A DNA stretch of 64,000 nt from Tenrec ecaudatus (taxonomy: Eukaryota > Chordata > Mammalia > Afrosoricida > Tenrecidae), in NCBI RefSeq assembly GCF_050624435.1, contig NC_134546.1:17941001-18005000 (forward strand), read 5' to 3'. Below, piece after piece: positions 1-11,430 of this stretch; the stretch's first letter is position 1; every line of letters begins with the position of its first letter. Position numbers and translations under genes: made by a program. The notes below the pieces were generated by a model. It was given only the letters and a program-made list of their open reading frames with translations, ran no database searches and was not told where the DNA came from.

Positions 1-45
1 AGTAGTAAGGTGAAAACTGATAGGCTTATTTGTAATAGAGAACCT

Positions 46-150
46 CGAACTTGGGGTTAGGAGACCTGGGCCAGGAGTTTGTGACCTTGAACAAATGGCA
101 TCTCTTCCTTGATCCCATTTCCTTTACTGTAAAATAAAGGCTCTCTGCAT
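46..150 (+). repeat. MIR-like ancient SINE fragment
   Basis: The stretch contains the degenerate MIR core: a 'tgtgaccttg' block, a pyrimidine-rich 'tttccttt' segment and 'ctgtaaaat'. This order is typical of the MIR family found throughout mammals. It is heavily diverged, so the edges are approximate. Confidence 0.5.
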
Positions 151-159
151 AGGCTTTTT

Positions 160-2010
160 TTCTCTGCTCGGAACATTCTTTCCTGGCCCTTTAGCGCTCA
201 CGCTCGGTAACTTCTTGTGTCTTGGTTTAAATGCCACTCCCCCGGGGACACCTCAGTGACCTTCCCCACCCCAGCGCCAGACCAGGTCATGACTGGCTTC
301 CATGACAGGGTGTCCCAAATGGGGAATTCATTTTAATGAATTGTCGCCAGTATTTTCACAATGACTATAGATCAGAACACATCAGGCCTTCCAGCTCAGA
401 TTAAGGGGTAATAATTGTTCAATAAAAATTGTTTTATTATATATGTCTATGTATGCGTCTGTAAATAAGAGGTTGTGATATAAAGTATGTATTTTTTATT
501 ATTCACTAAGTTTTGAAGGCTTTGCTTCCAAAATACCCTCAGCATATCCCTTTCCTCTACAGGACCGAGTGTGGCTATATTCACATAATTGTTTGAGTTA
601 TTGTGTTATTTCCCTCTACCCTAATGAGGCAGAGACCACAAGACAATCAGTTTCCCATCCCAGGCCTGACACATAGAGGGGACTTGACAAGTCACAAATT
701 GGTAATGGATGGATTTCCAAGGGGTCTTCTGGTGCGGCTCGGTCTATGAAAGGGTCCTAAGCATAAGGTTATGACTGCAATAATCAACAAAAGAGCCCTC
801 ATCTGTATCCCTAATGGACAAGGCTATCAAGTTCTTTGACTTTTCAGTCTCCAGGGCGGCGGGGGGGTGGGGGGGGGCGGGGAGTGGCCCTGGAAAAAAA
901 ACAACTGAGGAAGCCAAAACTACCAGTTCCTCTTAGCTGACGATGGGAATGTGGGGAGAGGAAGCCATCAGCCTGTTCCAGAATGCCTCACTTAGGCAGA
1001 ATTGACTTTTGATGAATAGAGAGACAGAGGAGACAGTCAATGACCAAGTTCAAACCACATGGTCTAGGTGAAGAAAAGCACCAGCTGTTTAGTGGAGCCT
1101 CCCCCAGGGGTTGATCCCCTCGGCCTGGGTGCTGAGTCCCTGGCCCAGCAGCCCTTTAGCTCATAGTGCAGACCTCAGACCTCCGTTTCCCCGGCAGCGT
1201 ATCCAGCCCTGCCTGCCTGCTCTCTAGAGAAGTGGTGTGCTTCCTCGGGGAGCTCTCTGAACCTCGCCCGTGGGAAGAACAGGCAGAGTGAGCACCCTGT
1301 GCCGTTCTAGGCGTGACAAGGCCTCAGATTGCCGGATGCCCCAGGGCCTGGAAAGTTCCGATTGGCAAAACCCAGGAAGGCAGAGCTGTGGTCAGAATCT
1401 GTCCCAGGATGTGCAGACAGGTCATCATCACTCAAGAAGACACCTGCCTGTGAGGCCCTCTTGAAGGATGTCAGGAACCCTGTCAGAAATGTTTCAGAAG
1501 GCCCAGTTTGTTTCTTTTTCTTTGAAGCTCATCATGGGAACTCTTGACGGTTTTGCCAGCATCTAGCTGTCCTTGTGGAAACCCTGTTGTTGGCTACCTG
1601 GAGCAGGTGACCTCTTTAAGAGGAAGCAGGGAATGGCTTGTTGAGTCGAAGCTCCCAGAACTGTTAGTGGAAACCTGCGAAGGTAAGCATTGCTTCTGGC
1701 TTGGCTTCCTGGAACAGACAGAGGCTCCCCGGCAGCACCCTAAAGCAGCTTTCCAGGATACCGGAGGGAGTGTACACTTTATCCCTGAGCACCAGCACCT
1801 CAACTCCGGGCTCCCTTCTCCATGTTGGGGTCCCTCACTGCAGCCAAGCCCTTCGTTATTCCTCACCCCGCCCTAGTAATGCTTGCATCGATCCCTTAGC
1901 TTTCCCGTGAGTGCTTTTTTTTAATTCTCAAAATCATTATCCTCCCTCTGTTTTCAGAAAAACTCATAAGAGCATTGTGTGTTTAACTAATATGTCTCAT
2001 ACATAACCTA
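160..2010. other. No gene recognised; single-copy-looking intronic DNA
   Basis: I see no conserved coding frame. The reading frames here are short, overlap on both strands and resemble no family I know. The only structural item is the G-run at 854-883. The segment is probably part of MAPRE3 intron 1 or its upstream flank. Confidence 0.5.
854..883 (+). repeat. G-rich tract with G-quadruplex potential
   Basis: About 30 bases are almost pure G, broken by single C and T bases. It contains more than four runs of three or more G, so it can in principle form a G-quadruplex. No gene start is near it. Confidence 0.6.
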
Positions 2011-2015
2011 TTGTC

Positions 2016-2096
2016 ATGAAATCGATGCCAACTCATGGCCACCCTATAAGAAAGTGAGAACTGCCCCCTCCCCACAGGGTTTCTAAGGCTGTAACC
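2016..2096 (-). repeat. AfroSINE-type SINE, 3' half
   Basis: The sequence reads as the reverse complement of the SINE 3' half: a 'catgaaatcgatgcc' block, 'aactcatggccaccctat', and 'gggtttctaaggctgtaac'. The matching 5' half appears at 2640-2732. An L1 tail and about 100 unexplained bases lie between the halves. Confidence 0.65.
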
Positions 2097-2203
2097 TTTT
2101 CTTTCTTCCTTTCTACACTTTATTCAATGCAACTCAGCATTTGATCTCACTCTTTTTTTGTTCTGTCTTTGATGATTAGTGTTTAATGCTGCAAATATGT
2201 TCT

Positions 2204-2616
2204 TTTAAAAAAACAAATTTATTGGGGGCTTTTACAGCTCTTATCACAATCTGTCCATGTGTCAAGCACATTTATGCATATGTTGCCATCATCATTTTCC
2301 AAACATTTTCTTTTTGAACCCTTGGTATGGGCTCATTTTCCCTTCCCCACCTTCCCTCATGAACCCTTGATAATTTATAAATTATTTTTTCATGTCTTAA
2401 ACCAACCGCTCTCCCTTCATCCACTTTTTCAGTGTCTGTCCCCCTGGGAGGAGGTTATATGTCAATCATTGTGATTGGTTCTCCCTTTCTCCCCCCACCT
2501 TCCCCTTACCGTCCTGGTATCGCTATTCTCATTATTGGTCCGGGGGGGTTCATCTGTCATGGATTCCCTGTGATTCGAGCTCTGTACCCGTGTACATGCT
2601 CTGGTCTGGAAGGCTG
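2204..2616 (-). mobile_element. L1-type LINE 3' tail, antisense
   Basis: This is one of about ten copies in the window of the same 3' tail. In antisense it starts with an A/T-rich tail and 'tttattgggggctttta', then shows 'gaacccttgataatttataaatt', pyrimidine-rich tracts and the 'tgtacatgctctggtctgg' block. The purine-rich tract on the sense strand and a terminal AATAAA plus poly(A) in other copies are typical of L1 3' UTRs. The family name is not certain. Confidence 0.7.
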
Positions 2617-2639
2617 TGATCTTTTTGTGAACAGGCTGC

Positions 2640-2732
2640 CACATCTGTCTCCAGCAGAGCGGCCAGTGGGTTCAAACCACCGACCATCCAGTTAGCAGCC
2701 AAACACTTTAACCATTGCACCACGCGGGCTCA
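2640..2732 (-). repeat. AfroSINE-type SINE, 5' half
   Basis: The reverse-complement 5' half of the SINE is recognisable from 'cagtgggttcaaaccaccgac', 'agttagcagcc' and the terminal 'accacgcgggct'. It is probably the other part of the SINE whose 3' half is at 2016-2096. Confidence 0.6.
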
Positions 2733-2825
2733 TTTAATACAAGAGACATCAAAAAGTTTGTGGGGAAACTGAATTAAAAGGTAATGGGATTGTCCACAGA
2801 CTTTTTTAACCCCCTTGTGTGTAGT

Positions 2826-3028
2826 AACTACTCACTGACTCACTGCCATTGGGTCAATTCTGACTCATAGCAACCCTACAGGACCGAGTTGAACTGCCTC
2901 TGTGGGTTTCTGGGACTGTAACCCTTTACCGGAGTAGAAAGCCTCATCTTTCTTGTACGAGGCAGCTGGTGGTTTCAAACTACTGACCTTGCAGCCCATT
3001 GCATAACCTCTACCCCACCAGGGCTCCT
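2826..3028 (-). repeat. AfroSINE-type SINE, near full length
   Basis: A complete reverse-complement copy. It runs from the 3' block 'actcactgccattgggtca' through 'ctgtaaccctttac' and 'agctggtggtttcaaac' to the 5' end 'accccaccagggctcc'. It is a good reference copy for the family in this window. Confidence 0.85.
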
Positions 3029-3029
3029 C

Positions 3030-4520
3030 TGTATGTAATGATCGTCATAAAAATCTTTTTTTAAATAACGATTGTGATTCGAGTTTACCTTTAAAGTTAA
3101 ATGTTAAGACTTTGACAGACAAAAAATTAAAATCTTCCATAATCCTGATGCTAGAGAGAATAATTCTTTGCTAGTTTAATTGCTTGTTTGCTGACTGTTC
3201 TTGGGAAAGAAAGAGTGAATGAGAAAAGCTAAAGCGCTGCTAATTCTGTCCCTCTGTTAAGATAGTAGTGGCACCAAGGGATGGCTAAGGTGCACTTTAA
3301 CCCTAACCCCTGCCCACAGCTACCCCAGGTAAACACAGAGTCCAAGTGCAAGCACAGGCTCTGCAAACACAGCTTCCAGACCCTCTTCCAGCTCCCTCCC
3401 TCGTCCTCCCAGGAGTGACCGCTCCAGTTGGCACCGTTGCTTTTCACAGTGGTGGACTTACTACTACTGCATTTTCTTCCAGTCCTAACATGAATCTTTT
3501 ACCTCAGTTGGAATGATATCCGCTTACAGTTGTTCCAGTAGTCACGTTCAAGGGCCAGTGCACCATACGTGGGGAGAGCACCTCCATTGCCCCAGATAAC
3601 ATTATACCTGGTTTTCTTTTTATCCCCAGTGATACGATTGCCAAGCCACTGAAAGAGCAGGTCAGGGAACCCCTGCTGCTGCTTCTCACCAACTTGCAGC
3701 ATCTCCAGTGATATCACTCATTGTCTCCTGAGTCTAGGAGGCTCTTAGTGCAGGGACCCAGGTCCAAAAAGACGTGTTCTTCCCCTTGCTCTGCCGCTTC
3801 TTAATGGTAGTGAGGTCTCCTCTGCAGCTACTGCGACTGACTCCCTGGAAGCATGGTGGGTGGGGTGACCAAACCGGCCAGTCCCTCTGTAGGGTGCTGT
3901 GAACCTTACTGGCACGGCCATCCCTCAGAAGGGCTTCCCTAATCTTATTCACATTGTTGTCAGGCTGTTACAAATACCTTATTTTCATAGTCCTACCCAA
4001 TCAGTTTCAGGGAGTCCCGGGGACTATGGCTGGAAGGGGCATGTGGTTGTAACTCACTATACCGCACCAGCATGGCCCCAGAGTGGCCTCTGCAGGTAAG
4101 AGAACCAAGAGGAACTCGTCAGCTTAGACGTGAAAAGAGATTGGATCCATCGGTATGTTGGTTTCCTAGGAACAAATTACCACAAACACAGTGCTTTAAA
4201 ACAACACAAGTTTATCAACTTAAGAAGTCCCAAACTGGTCTCAGTGGGTGTAGTAGGCTGAATAGCAGCTCTCCCCAAAATATAAATACACACACACCCT
4301 GATTCCAGGGCCCTGTGAATATTACCTTCATAGCAAAAGAATGAATATCACCTTAGATAGCAAACTGTATGATTAAGTTGATGATCTCAAGAGGAACACT
4401 TTATCCTGGAATATCTGGGGTAACCCAACTACTATCCAATGTATCCCTCTAAGATGGCGGCAGAAGTTTTCAGAGTGAAGGGAGGAGACAATGGAAACAT
4501 GAAAGAGCAGATTCACTATA
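3030..4520. other. No gene recognised; intronic DNA
   Basis: I recognise no conserved protein, RNA gene or repeat here. Short frames on the minus strand between 3,229 and 3,952 are unsupported. Confidence 0.45.
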
Positions 4521-4524
4521 AAGC

Positions 4525-4900
4525 AAGGGATACCTTTAGGACCAGGGGTGAGGGGCGATACCGGGAGGGTAAAGGGAGGGTTGGTTGGAAAGAGAGAACC
4601 GATTATAAGGATCTACATGTGACCTCCTCCCTGGGGGAGGGACAACAGAAAAGGGGGTGAAGGGAGACATCGGACAGAGCAAGATATGACAAAATAATAA
4701 TTTATAAATTATCAAGGGCTCATGAGGGAGGGGGGAGCGAGGAGGGAGGGGAAAAAAGAGGACCTGGTGCAAAGGGCTTAAGTGGAGGGCAAATGCTTTG
4801 AAATTGTTGAGGGCAATTAATGAATAGATGTGCTTTACACAAGTGATGTGTGTATGGATTGTGATAAGAGTTGTCTGAGCCCTAATAAAACGATGAAAAA
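4525..4900 (+). mobile_element. L1-type LINE 3' tail, 5'-truncated
   Basis: The sense-orientation tail includes 'aggaccaggggtgagg', the 'gtgacctcctccctggggg' block, 'ataatttataaattatcaag', a purine-rich tract of G/A runs, and 'ttgtgataagagttgt' just before an AATAAA signal and a short A-rich end. It is truncated at the 5' side like most copies here. Confidence 0.75.
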
Positions 4901-5221
4901 AGAAAGGTGGTGGCGGAGGGTCTGCCACAGCACTCAGCTGTAGTGCTCCTCAGACAGCGGCGAGCCTTTCACGTGACCGTCACTAATAAACCTAGTGCCT
5001 GTGGAGAGCAACCCTCTGGAGATGAGCCAAAGGGTGAGTCACTGGACGTATCCAGGGTAGTGGATTACAGATAATACCAATTCACTGCCATCAGGTTGTG
5101 ATCCCAAAATAAGGCTCCAGGGCACAAAGGAGATGCTGTGACTCCCACTGTGAAAGGCAGAAGGGAACGTGAGACGCTAAGAGTCACGTTTCACAACGTA
5201 TTTCCACGTAGGACAGGATAT

Positions 5222-7286
5222 GCTGTTGGATGCCGTAAAGTCATTTCCAACCCTCAGTGACCTTACGCACACTGCCCGGTCCTGCTCCTGTTTGAGCCCA
5301 GGGTTGCAGCCTCTGAGCCAGTCCATCTCCTAGAGGACCTTCCTCTTTGGGCTGCCGAGAGACCAAGCTTGATGTCCTTCTCCAGGGACTGGTCTCTCTT
5401 GGCAATATGGCCAAAGTATGTAAGACGAAGCCTCACCCTCCTTATCTCTAAGGACCAGCCTGACCATAATTCTTCCCAGACAGATGTTTGTCTTTTCAGC
5501 AGTCCAGGGTACTTTCAGTATTCTGCTCCAGCACCACAATTCAAATGCATGGATCCTTCTTCAGTCTTGCTTATTCAATGTCCAACTTTCACATACATGT
5601 CAGGGGAAGCCAGCCCCTAACACATCATTACGGGTCCGGTAGGCGCAATTGTACAGCGATAATAAGTAAAGATCATAGTAAAGTTATAGAGAGCATGAGA
5701 GATAGAAGTAATGAAATAAATGGAGTCAGTCACGATTCATGGTAGCATGCTCGCCTCTGCCCTGCATGATGGTCCACTTGGAGGGAGAGAGTCCTTTTTA
5801 ATGCTAGCCCAGTCTTTTTATATTCTCCGGGGACATGCAAGCCCCCTAATTACAGGTGAGTATATACATCACAGGGAGGGATTGTGCTATAGATAATACA
5901 GTAATGAGAGGGGGTGGTCTAGGCACATACATGCAACAGTAAGAGGAGGAATTGGGGGTATACATGTGATAAGATGGGCGGATAACTTAACTTTCTTTGG
6001 ATGTCACAGAGTCAGTTGGCCTGTTCCCTGACTCAGCTGATAGAGATCGTTATTGGTAGGATGAGAACGCTTGGTCACAGGCCTCAGGGAGGCATAGTTT
6101 ATTGTCCCCAGTAGCAGGGAGTGAGGCCTGCCATATAGTCTGGTGACTAACTATCCTCGGGGAGGATGTCTGTAAGCGTCTGACCTCTCCCCACACATAC
6201 ATAGGGAGCAATTGAAAATACCATGGCCTGGGTCAGGTGCACTTTAATTCTCTAACATCCTAGCTTTTCAGCACTCTAAAGAGGTCTTGGGTAGCATACT
6301 TACTGAATGCAACACATCTTTTGATCTCTTGACTGCAGCTTCCATGAGCATTGATTGTAGTTCTCAGCAAAACAAAATTCCTTGACAACTTCAACCTTTC
6401 CTCCATTTATCTTGCTGTTACCTTTGGTCTAGTTGTAAAGATTTTAGTTTTCTTTACAATGAGTTGTAATCCATTGAAAACTGCAATCCTTGATCTTCAT
6501 CAGCAAGTGCTTCAAGTCCTCACTTTCAGCAAGCAGACTTGTGTCATCTGCATATCTCAGATGTTAATAAGCCTCCCTATGCCACATTCTTCTTCAAATA
6601 ATCCAACTTCTCTGGTTATTTGCTCCGCATACAAATTGATTAAGTAGGGTGAGAGGACACAATCCTGATGACACCTTTCCTGATTTTAAACCATGTAGCA
6701 TTCCCTTGTTCTTTTCACACAACTGCCTCTTGCTTTTTGTACAAGTTTCTTTCCCATGAGCACAAAGAAGTGTTTTGGAATTCCTCTCAAGGTGATCCAT
6801 AGTTTGTTATGATCCACAAACTCAAATGCTTTTGCATCGTCAATGAAACACAAGTAAACATCTTTCTGGTGGTCTCTGCTTTGAGACAAGAGCCACCTGA
6901 CATCTGCACTCACCCCTGTTCCACATCCTCTTCTTAATTCAACCTGACCCTCTGACAGCTCCCTGTCAATGTTCTGCTGCAACTGTTGGATGATCTTCAG
7001 CAAAATTTAACTTGCAAGTGACATCAACGATAGTGTTCTCTAATTTGAGCATTCTGTTGACTCACCAATTCTTTGGAATGGGTACAAATTTGGATCTCTT
7101 CCAGTCAGTTGGCCAAGAGGCTGCTTCCAAATTTCTTGGCATAGACGAGCGAGCGCTTCCAGTACTTCATCAGCTTGTTGAAGTATTGGTATTCCGTCAG
7201 TGGCTGGAGCCTTCTTTTTGGCTTTCAGTGCAGCTTGCTTCAGTATTCCGTGCTTCACCAAGAGAAGCCGTTCTAGCCAACACATT
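5222..7286 (-). mobile_element. RTE/BovB-like LINE fragment, antisense, split by a solo LTR
   Basis: A 5'-truncated non-LTR retrotransposon copy on the minus strand. Between 6,686 and 7,003 a minus-strand frame carries the reverse-transcriptase block CFIDDAKAFEFVDHNKLW. This matches the pattern around the catalytic region of BovB/RTE elements (FIDYAKAFDCVDH), with a changed residue in the middle. The C-terminal end lies near 5,330-5,540. Stops and frameshifts make it inactive. A solo LTR (5,598-6,195) sits inside, and the RTE sequence resumes directly after its target duplication. The 3' end near 5,222 resembles the SINE 3' end, consistent with mobilisation of the SINEs by this LINE type. Confidence 0.85.
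5598..6195 (-). mobile_element. Solo LTR of an endogenous retrovirus
   Basis: A 598-bp unit starts with TG and ends with CA. It is flanked by an exact 6-bp duplication CATACA at 5,592-5,597 and 6,196-6,201. On the minus strand a TATAAAAAG box lies near 5,813-5,823. A related copy occurs at 41,867-42,500. No internal gag, pol or env sequence remains, so this is a recombined solo LTR. Orientation is inferred from the TATA box. Confidence 0.85.
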
Positions 7287-7289
7287 AAA

Positions 7290-7520
7290 ACTGAAACCAA
7301 ACCCACTGCCATCAAGTTAGTGCCGACTCATCGTGAGCTTTTCTTTTGGTCATCGTGATCTTCCAGGGCAGGGTAGACCTGCCCCTGTGAACTTCCAAGA
7401 CTGTGACTCTTCACAGGAGTAGGAAGCCCCATCGTTCTCCGAAGGAGTAGCTAGTGGTTTCAAACTGCTGACCTTGCTCTTAACAGGCCAACGTTAACCC
7501 ATCATGCCACCAGAGCTCCT
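7290..7520 (-). repeat. AfroSINE-type SINE inserted at the 5' end of the RTE copy
   Basis: A reverse-complement full-length SINE, from 'cccactgccatcaagttag' to 'atgccaccagagctcc'. It is flanked by an imperfect duplication, 'gccaacacat' on the left (about 7,277-7,286) and 'gccagcacat' on the right (about 7,522-7,531). Confidence 0.8.
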
Positions 7521-7723
7521 GGCCAGCACATGAAGGGTGAGTTAATTAAATCTTGACAAGGATGGCCCTTGAATAATGTTATAAATATCTAAATGGTCCT
7601 TAACAGGGGGGAAAAAAAAAGATTCTCCACGCCTGATACAGAAGAAAGGACCCAGGAAGGCATGCACTTCCTGTGTGCTTGTTCTGCAGCAATGATACAT
7701 GTTCTTGAAGGCAGGTGGAATTA

Positions 7724-8349
7724 CAGTTGGCCCTTGAACAACATGAGTCCCCTTCCACGTGGATTTTTTCAAAACATTGTGTGAGGCTAATTATCTCTGC
7801 ATGTACATTCCATCGTTCCAGTAAATTGCGTATCACAGTAAGAAGTGATCTCAGTTTTCACATGTTTTTCATCACGTTTAGTGCAGCAGACATGGTCGTA
7901 AGTCTGAAATCCCACTGTAGGTCCCTAGGAAGTGCCACTGGTGATGCTGGAAGTGCTCCCAAGACGCAGGGAAGAGTCGTGACATGACAGGCAAAAGCTG
8001 GAGTTTGAGGTCTGCAGCTGATGTTGCCATCCACCCATTCCAAGATAAAGGAATCCAGACTGCTGTAAAACAGAAAAGTCGTGACGCCCTCCTGCAGCCA
8101 TGCCAGCAGGCACACAAACCTATTCTTCCCGACCTTCTCGTATTCAACATGCGGCTTTTATGCAGGCGCCGTGTACAATATGTGTAACATACAAAACGTG
8201 TGTTCATTAACGGTTTCTGTTCCTTGGGAAGGCTTCTGGTCAACAGGAAGCTGTTAATAGTTCAGTTTGAGGGGAATCAAAAGCCCTGTGTCCTTTTTTT
8301 ACCGAGGGAGTCAGTGCCCTCAAACCCCGCCTTGTTCTGGGGTCAGCTG
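7724..8349. mobile_element. Tigger/MER2-type pogo DNA transposon remnant
   Basis: The left end 'cagttggcccttgaacaac' and the right end 'cttgttctggggtcagctg' form a decayed terminal inverted repeat of the pattern seen in the Tigger/MER2 group. Near the right end 'acatacaaaacgtgtgtt' and 'ggcttctggtcaacaggaag' fit the internal part of such non-autonomous copies. A TA precedes the left end; the right TA is not preserved. No transposase frame survives. Confidence 0.65.
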
Positions 8350-8967
8350 AACTTGAGACCTTTGACTCTACTTCAGGACCGTTGGAAGCAGAGTTCCCAT
8401 TTTGTTCCTGCCTTCTCTCTGGCTCTGGAAAATGATTTCTTACTCAGAAGTAAATAAAACTTCCTGCTCAGAGAAGACAAAAAAGCGTGAATTATTCATG
8501 TGTATTGTCCTAGTGGCAGATGAAAGCTACGCTGACTTCAAAGCGGTGACGCTGGGACTGGGAGAGAGGACTTCTCAACAAGGAAATGATCTACAAGAAA
8601 AACGCTTGTGCTGGTTGTGAAAAGGTTTTCATGGTCGCATATAGAGTCGGAGAATTTCTCAGAGACTTGCCAACTAATAAGGGCATGAGAGAAGAGTCTG
8701 TTAGAGCAGAAAGGTTTTCTTTATGCTCCTAACCACCCACATTTATCTCTAGGGCAGGGCACTGGACAGAGATGCCAGCCGCATGCTTGTGGAACGCGGT
8801 GAGACGGTCTGATGAATGCTCGGAACCGGGCCAAGTATCCAACGACTTCATTCTGCTTCGGCGCTTCTTTTCTTAGCACAAGGGTCTGATATTCTAATGA
8901 ACTAATTTTGCTTTCAAAAGAAGAATACTTGTTGGATCCTTGTTCCAGTTTAGAGCATGGAGTTTGT
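8350..8967. other. No gene or repeat recognised
   Basis: Intronic sequence without a supported feature. Short frames on both strands show no known domain. Confidence 0.45.
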
Positions 8968-9600
8968 GTTAGGCCGGGTTGCCTAGAGAAATAAACCAAT
9001 GGTGCTTGTCTGTGTTGTATATAGAAAGAGATTTATATCAAGAAGTGGCTCACACAGTTGTCTAAATGGGTAGACAACTATTTGTCCAGGTCAAGTCAGG
9101 CTTCTCCTGATACATGGAAGCTGAGAAGCAGGACGCAGGCTGGTGAAGCAGAGACAGCCAGGGGCACAGGCTGGTGGATGCAGAAGTCCAAAGTTCACTG
9201 GATGAATCCACTGTCGTGAGTCAGCTCTCAGCTCCTGGGATCGGCTGGTGCTGCAACAGGAGATGGAGGCACCAGATGCAAGGTCCAGTTCTGGCAGAAG
9301 GTGAAGGGCCAAAGAGAAGTCAACCCTGTGGTCTTGCCCTCTTATACAAAAAGGCTTATGACACCAAGGAGGGGTCGTCAGGCATCGGCACAATTGATAG
9401 GTTGAGCTCAGCCCCAACCCTTACCCAGGAATGGCTACTTGACGTAAACCCTAAATATCACATAGTTCAAGGTAGAGGACACAAAACCCATCATCCTGGG
9501 CCACCTCTCTATAGACAACATTGCCACCACCTCCCTGGCAGGTAGGCCTGCTGGAGGTCAGGCTCTAGCCAGCAGGATCACTTTTACACGGTGTGCCTCT
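8968..9600 (+). repeat. Unclassified interspersed repeat, LTR-like (copy 1)
   Basis: It begins with 'tgttaggccgggttgcctag' and runs on through 'agaaataaaccaatggtgct' and 'gagatttatatcaagaag'. The start is shared with the sequence at 11,868. The TG start and the internal character resemble retroviral LTR-type repeats, but I cannot name the family and the right edge is uncertain. Frames inside it are not genes. Confidence 0.45.
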
Positions 9601-10590
9601 CTCAGTCCACTGGCTACCCAGTATCTCCAAAGGACCTTGATCCTGGCTTGATGGGAACAGAGACCACTCCTACGTGGTTTTTTAATCCAGGCACAGCCTC
9701 ACATCTCTGCCCTGTGTGTTGGTGTGAGGCATCATCTGTCCTGGTCTCCAGTTCTCGTTCTTCATTTTAATTTGCTGTATGTGATCATCAAGAAAGACAC
9801 TGCAGACATTTAATTGCTCTCCAAGTCTTGGCCGAAGTCAATTAGCTAAGTGGTCATTCATAGGCAAGACCCTTCATTGAAATGTCTTCAGTATCCACAT
9901 GAGAAGTCAGCATGCTTCTTTATTTGTTCACCCGAGTTGTTTTAACTCCTTCACTGCTAAACGCTGGGCCCCTGGGTCTGGAATCCAACCAAACAGAAGA
10001 CTGAAGCTTCGGGAGAAAGGGAGAGTTACAACATCAAGGATGATCCTTTTCTGTGTCATCAGGCCATGGGAACAGGGCTTCTCAAGTGTGGACTAGCTAC
10101 TGACTCACTTGGAGAGTCTGTGAAAAAGGCATCCTGGTGAGCCCTGGCCCACAGCTCTTCCTCCCTACGGATGGACACCCGAGAACTACTTTAGGAATAG
10201 CCCAACCAGCTGAGTCTGGCGTACCCTAACCTTTGACCCTCTGCTCTCAAAGATTTCCCTCCTCGAATGCAGCTTGAAGAACTCCAAGCAAAGCCCAAAG
10301 TGGCCCCTGTCACTCCTGGGTGGAGGTTGGTCCTGCCCCTCTCGGTGTCTCCTTGGCCTAAGCAAGGGCTATGCCTTAGCTCAGCCTCCTATCTCCAGTG
10401 AAGTCCCATTTCTGCTACTCTCTTGCTGTCACCCAAGAGAACCTTTTCATTATCTCAACTTCTTTTGTCTGTAGCTGTATATTCACAGTGCCCTTGTCTC
10501 CCCAAATGATGCAGGAGCTGGGCCTTGTGATGTAGCTGTCTGTGCCTTATCCTGCGTGATGTCATTCTAAAGTGTGTCATTATTTTAATA
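9600..10590. other. No gene or repeat recognised
   Basis: Intronic DNA between two repeats; nothing in it can be supported as a gene. Confidence 0.45.
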
Positions 10591-10592
10591 AG

Positions 10593-11140
10593 AAAAGTCC
10601 GAGTGGGAATCCAGGGTGGATGATACCTTCAGGACCAAGGGTGTGAGGGACGATGCTGGGAGAGTGGAGGGTGAGTGGGTTGGAAAGGGGGAACTGATTA
10701 CAAGGATCCACATGTGACCTCTTCCCTGGGAGAAGGACAGCAGAGAAGGGGGGAAGGGAGACTCCGGATAGGGCAAGATATGACAAAATAATGATGTATA
10801 AATTACCAAGGGCACATGAGGGAGGGGGCAAAGGGGAGGGAGGGGAAAAAACGAGGACCTGATGCAAGGGGCTTAAGTGGAGAGCAAATGCCTTGAGAAT
10901 GATTGGGGCAGGGAATGTATGGATGTGCTTTATACAATTGATGTATGTATATGTATGGATTGTGATAAGAGTTGTATGAGTCCCTAATAAAATGTAAAAA
11001 AAGAAAAGAGGAGAAAAAATGATTAGGGCAAAGACTGTACAGATGTACTTTATACAATTGATGTGTGTATATGTATGAACTGTGATAAGAATCGTATGAG
11101 CCCCAATAAATTGTTAAAAAAAAAAAAAGTCCGAGTGGGA
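10593..11140 (+). mobile_element. L1-type LINE 3' tail with target duplication and doubled end
   Basis: The insert 10,609-11,124 is flanked by an exact 16-bp duplication (AAAAGTCCGAGTGGGA) at 10,593-10,608 and 11,125-11,140. It carries the sense L1 tail. The last about 120 bp, from 'atgattrgggcaa' through 'ttgtgataaga' to AATAAA, is present twice in tandem before the final poly(A). The A-rich duplicated site, poly(A) and 5' truncation are the signature of L1 target-primed reverse transcription. Confidence 0.9.
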
Positions 11141-11221
11141 TTTCGTATGGCTGTTTTGCACAACATCAGGTAACGCCCACCAAGCTCCACTCCATTGCTG
11201 TGATCAAGGAGAGACACTGTT

Positions 11222-11430
11222 TGTGCCTGCCTGCTGGCGTAGTAGTTACACATTGCGCTGCCAACCTCAAAAAAGTCGGCAGTTCGAAACCACCAGCCCT
11301 TCCCTGGGAGAAAGATGAGGCTTCCAGTTCCTTTAAAGAGTTTCAATCTCAGAAACCCCCAAGGGCAGTTCTGCTCTTTCCTCTCGGCCCCTGTGAGTCA
11401 GAATTGACTCGGGGGCAGTGAGTGTGAGGT
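11222..11430 (+). repeat. AfroSINE-type SINE
   Basis: Sense-orientation SINE with a tRNA-derived head ('gctggcgtagtagttacaca'), 'cagttcgaaaccaccagcc', 'gagaaagatgaggctt' and the 3' end 'gtcagaattgactcggggg'. The 'gttcgaa' block is the degenerate B-box of the tRNA-like head. Confidence 0.85.

Noticed and set aside
11222-11300. tRNA-like sequence with a B-box-like GTTCGAA
   Set aside because: It is the tRNA-derived head of an AfroSINE-type SINE; the same sequence recurs throughout the window and no free tRNA gene is seen.
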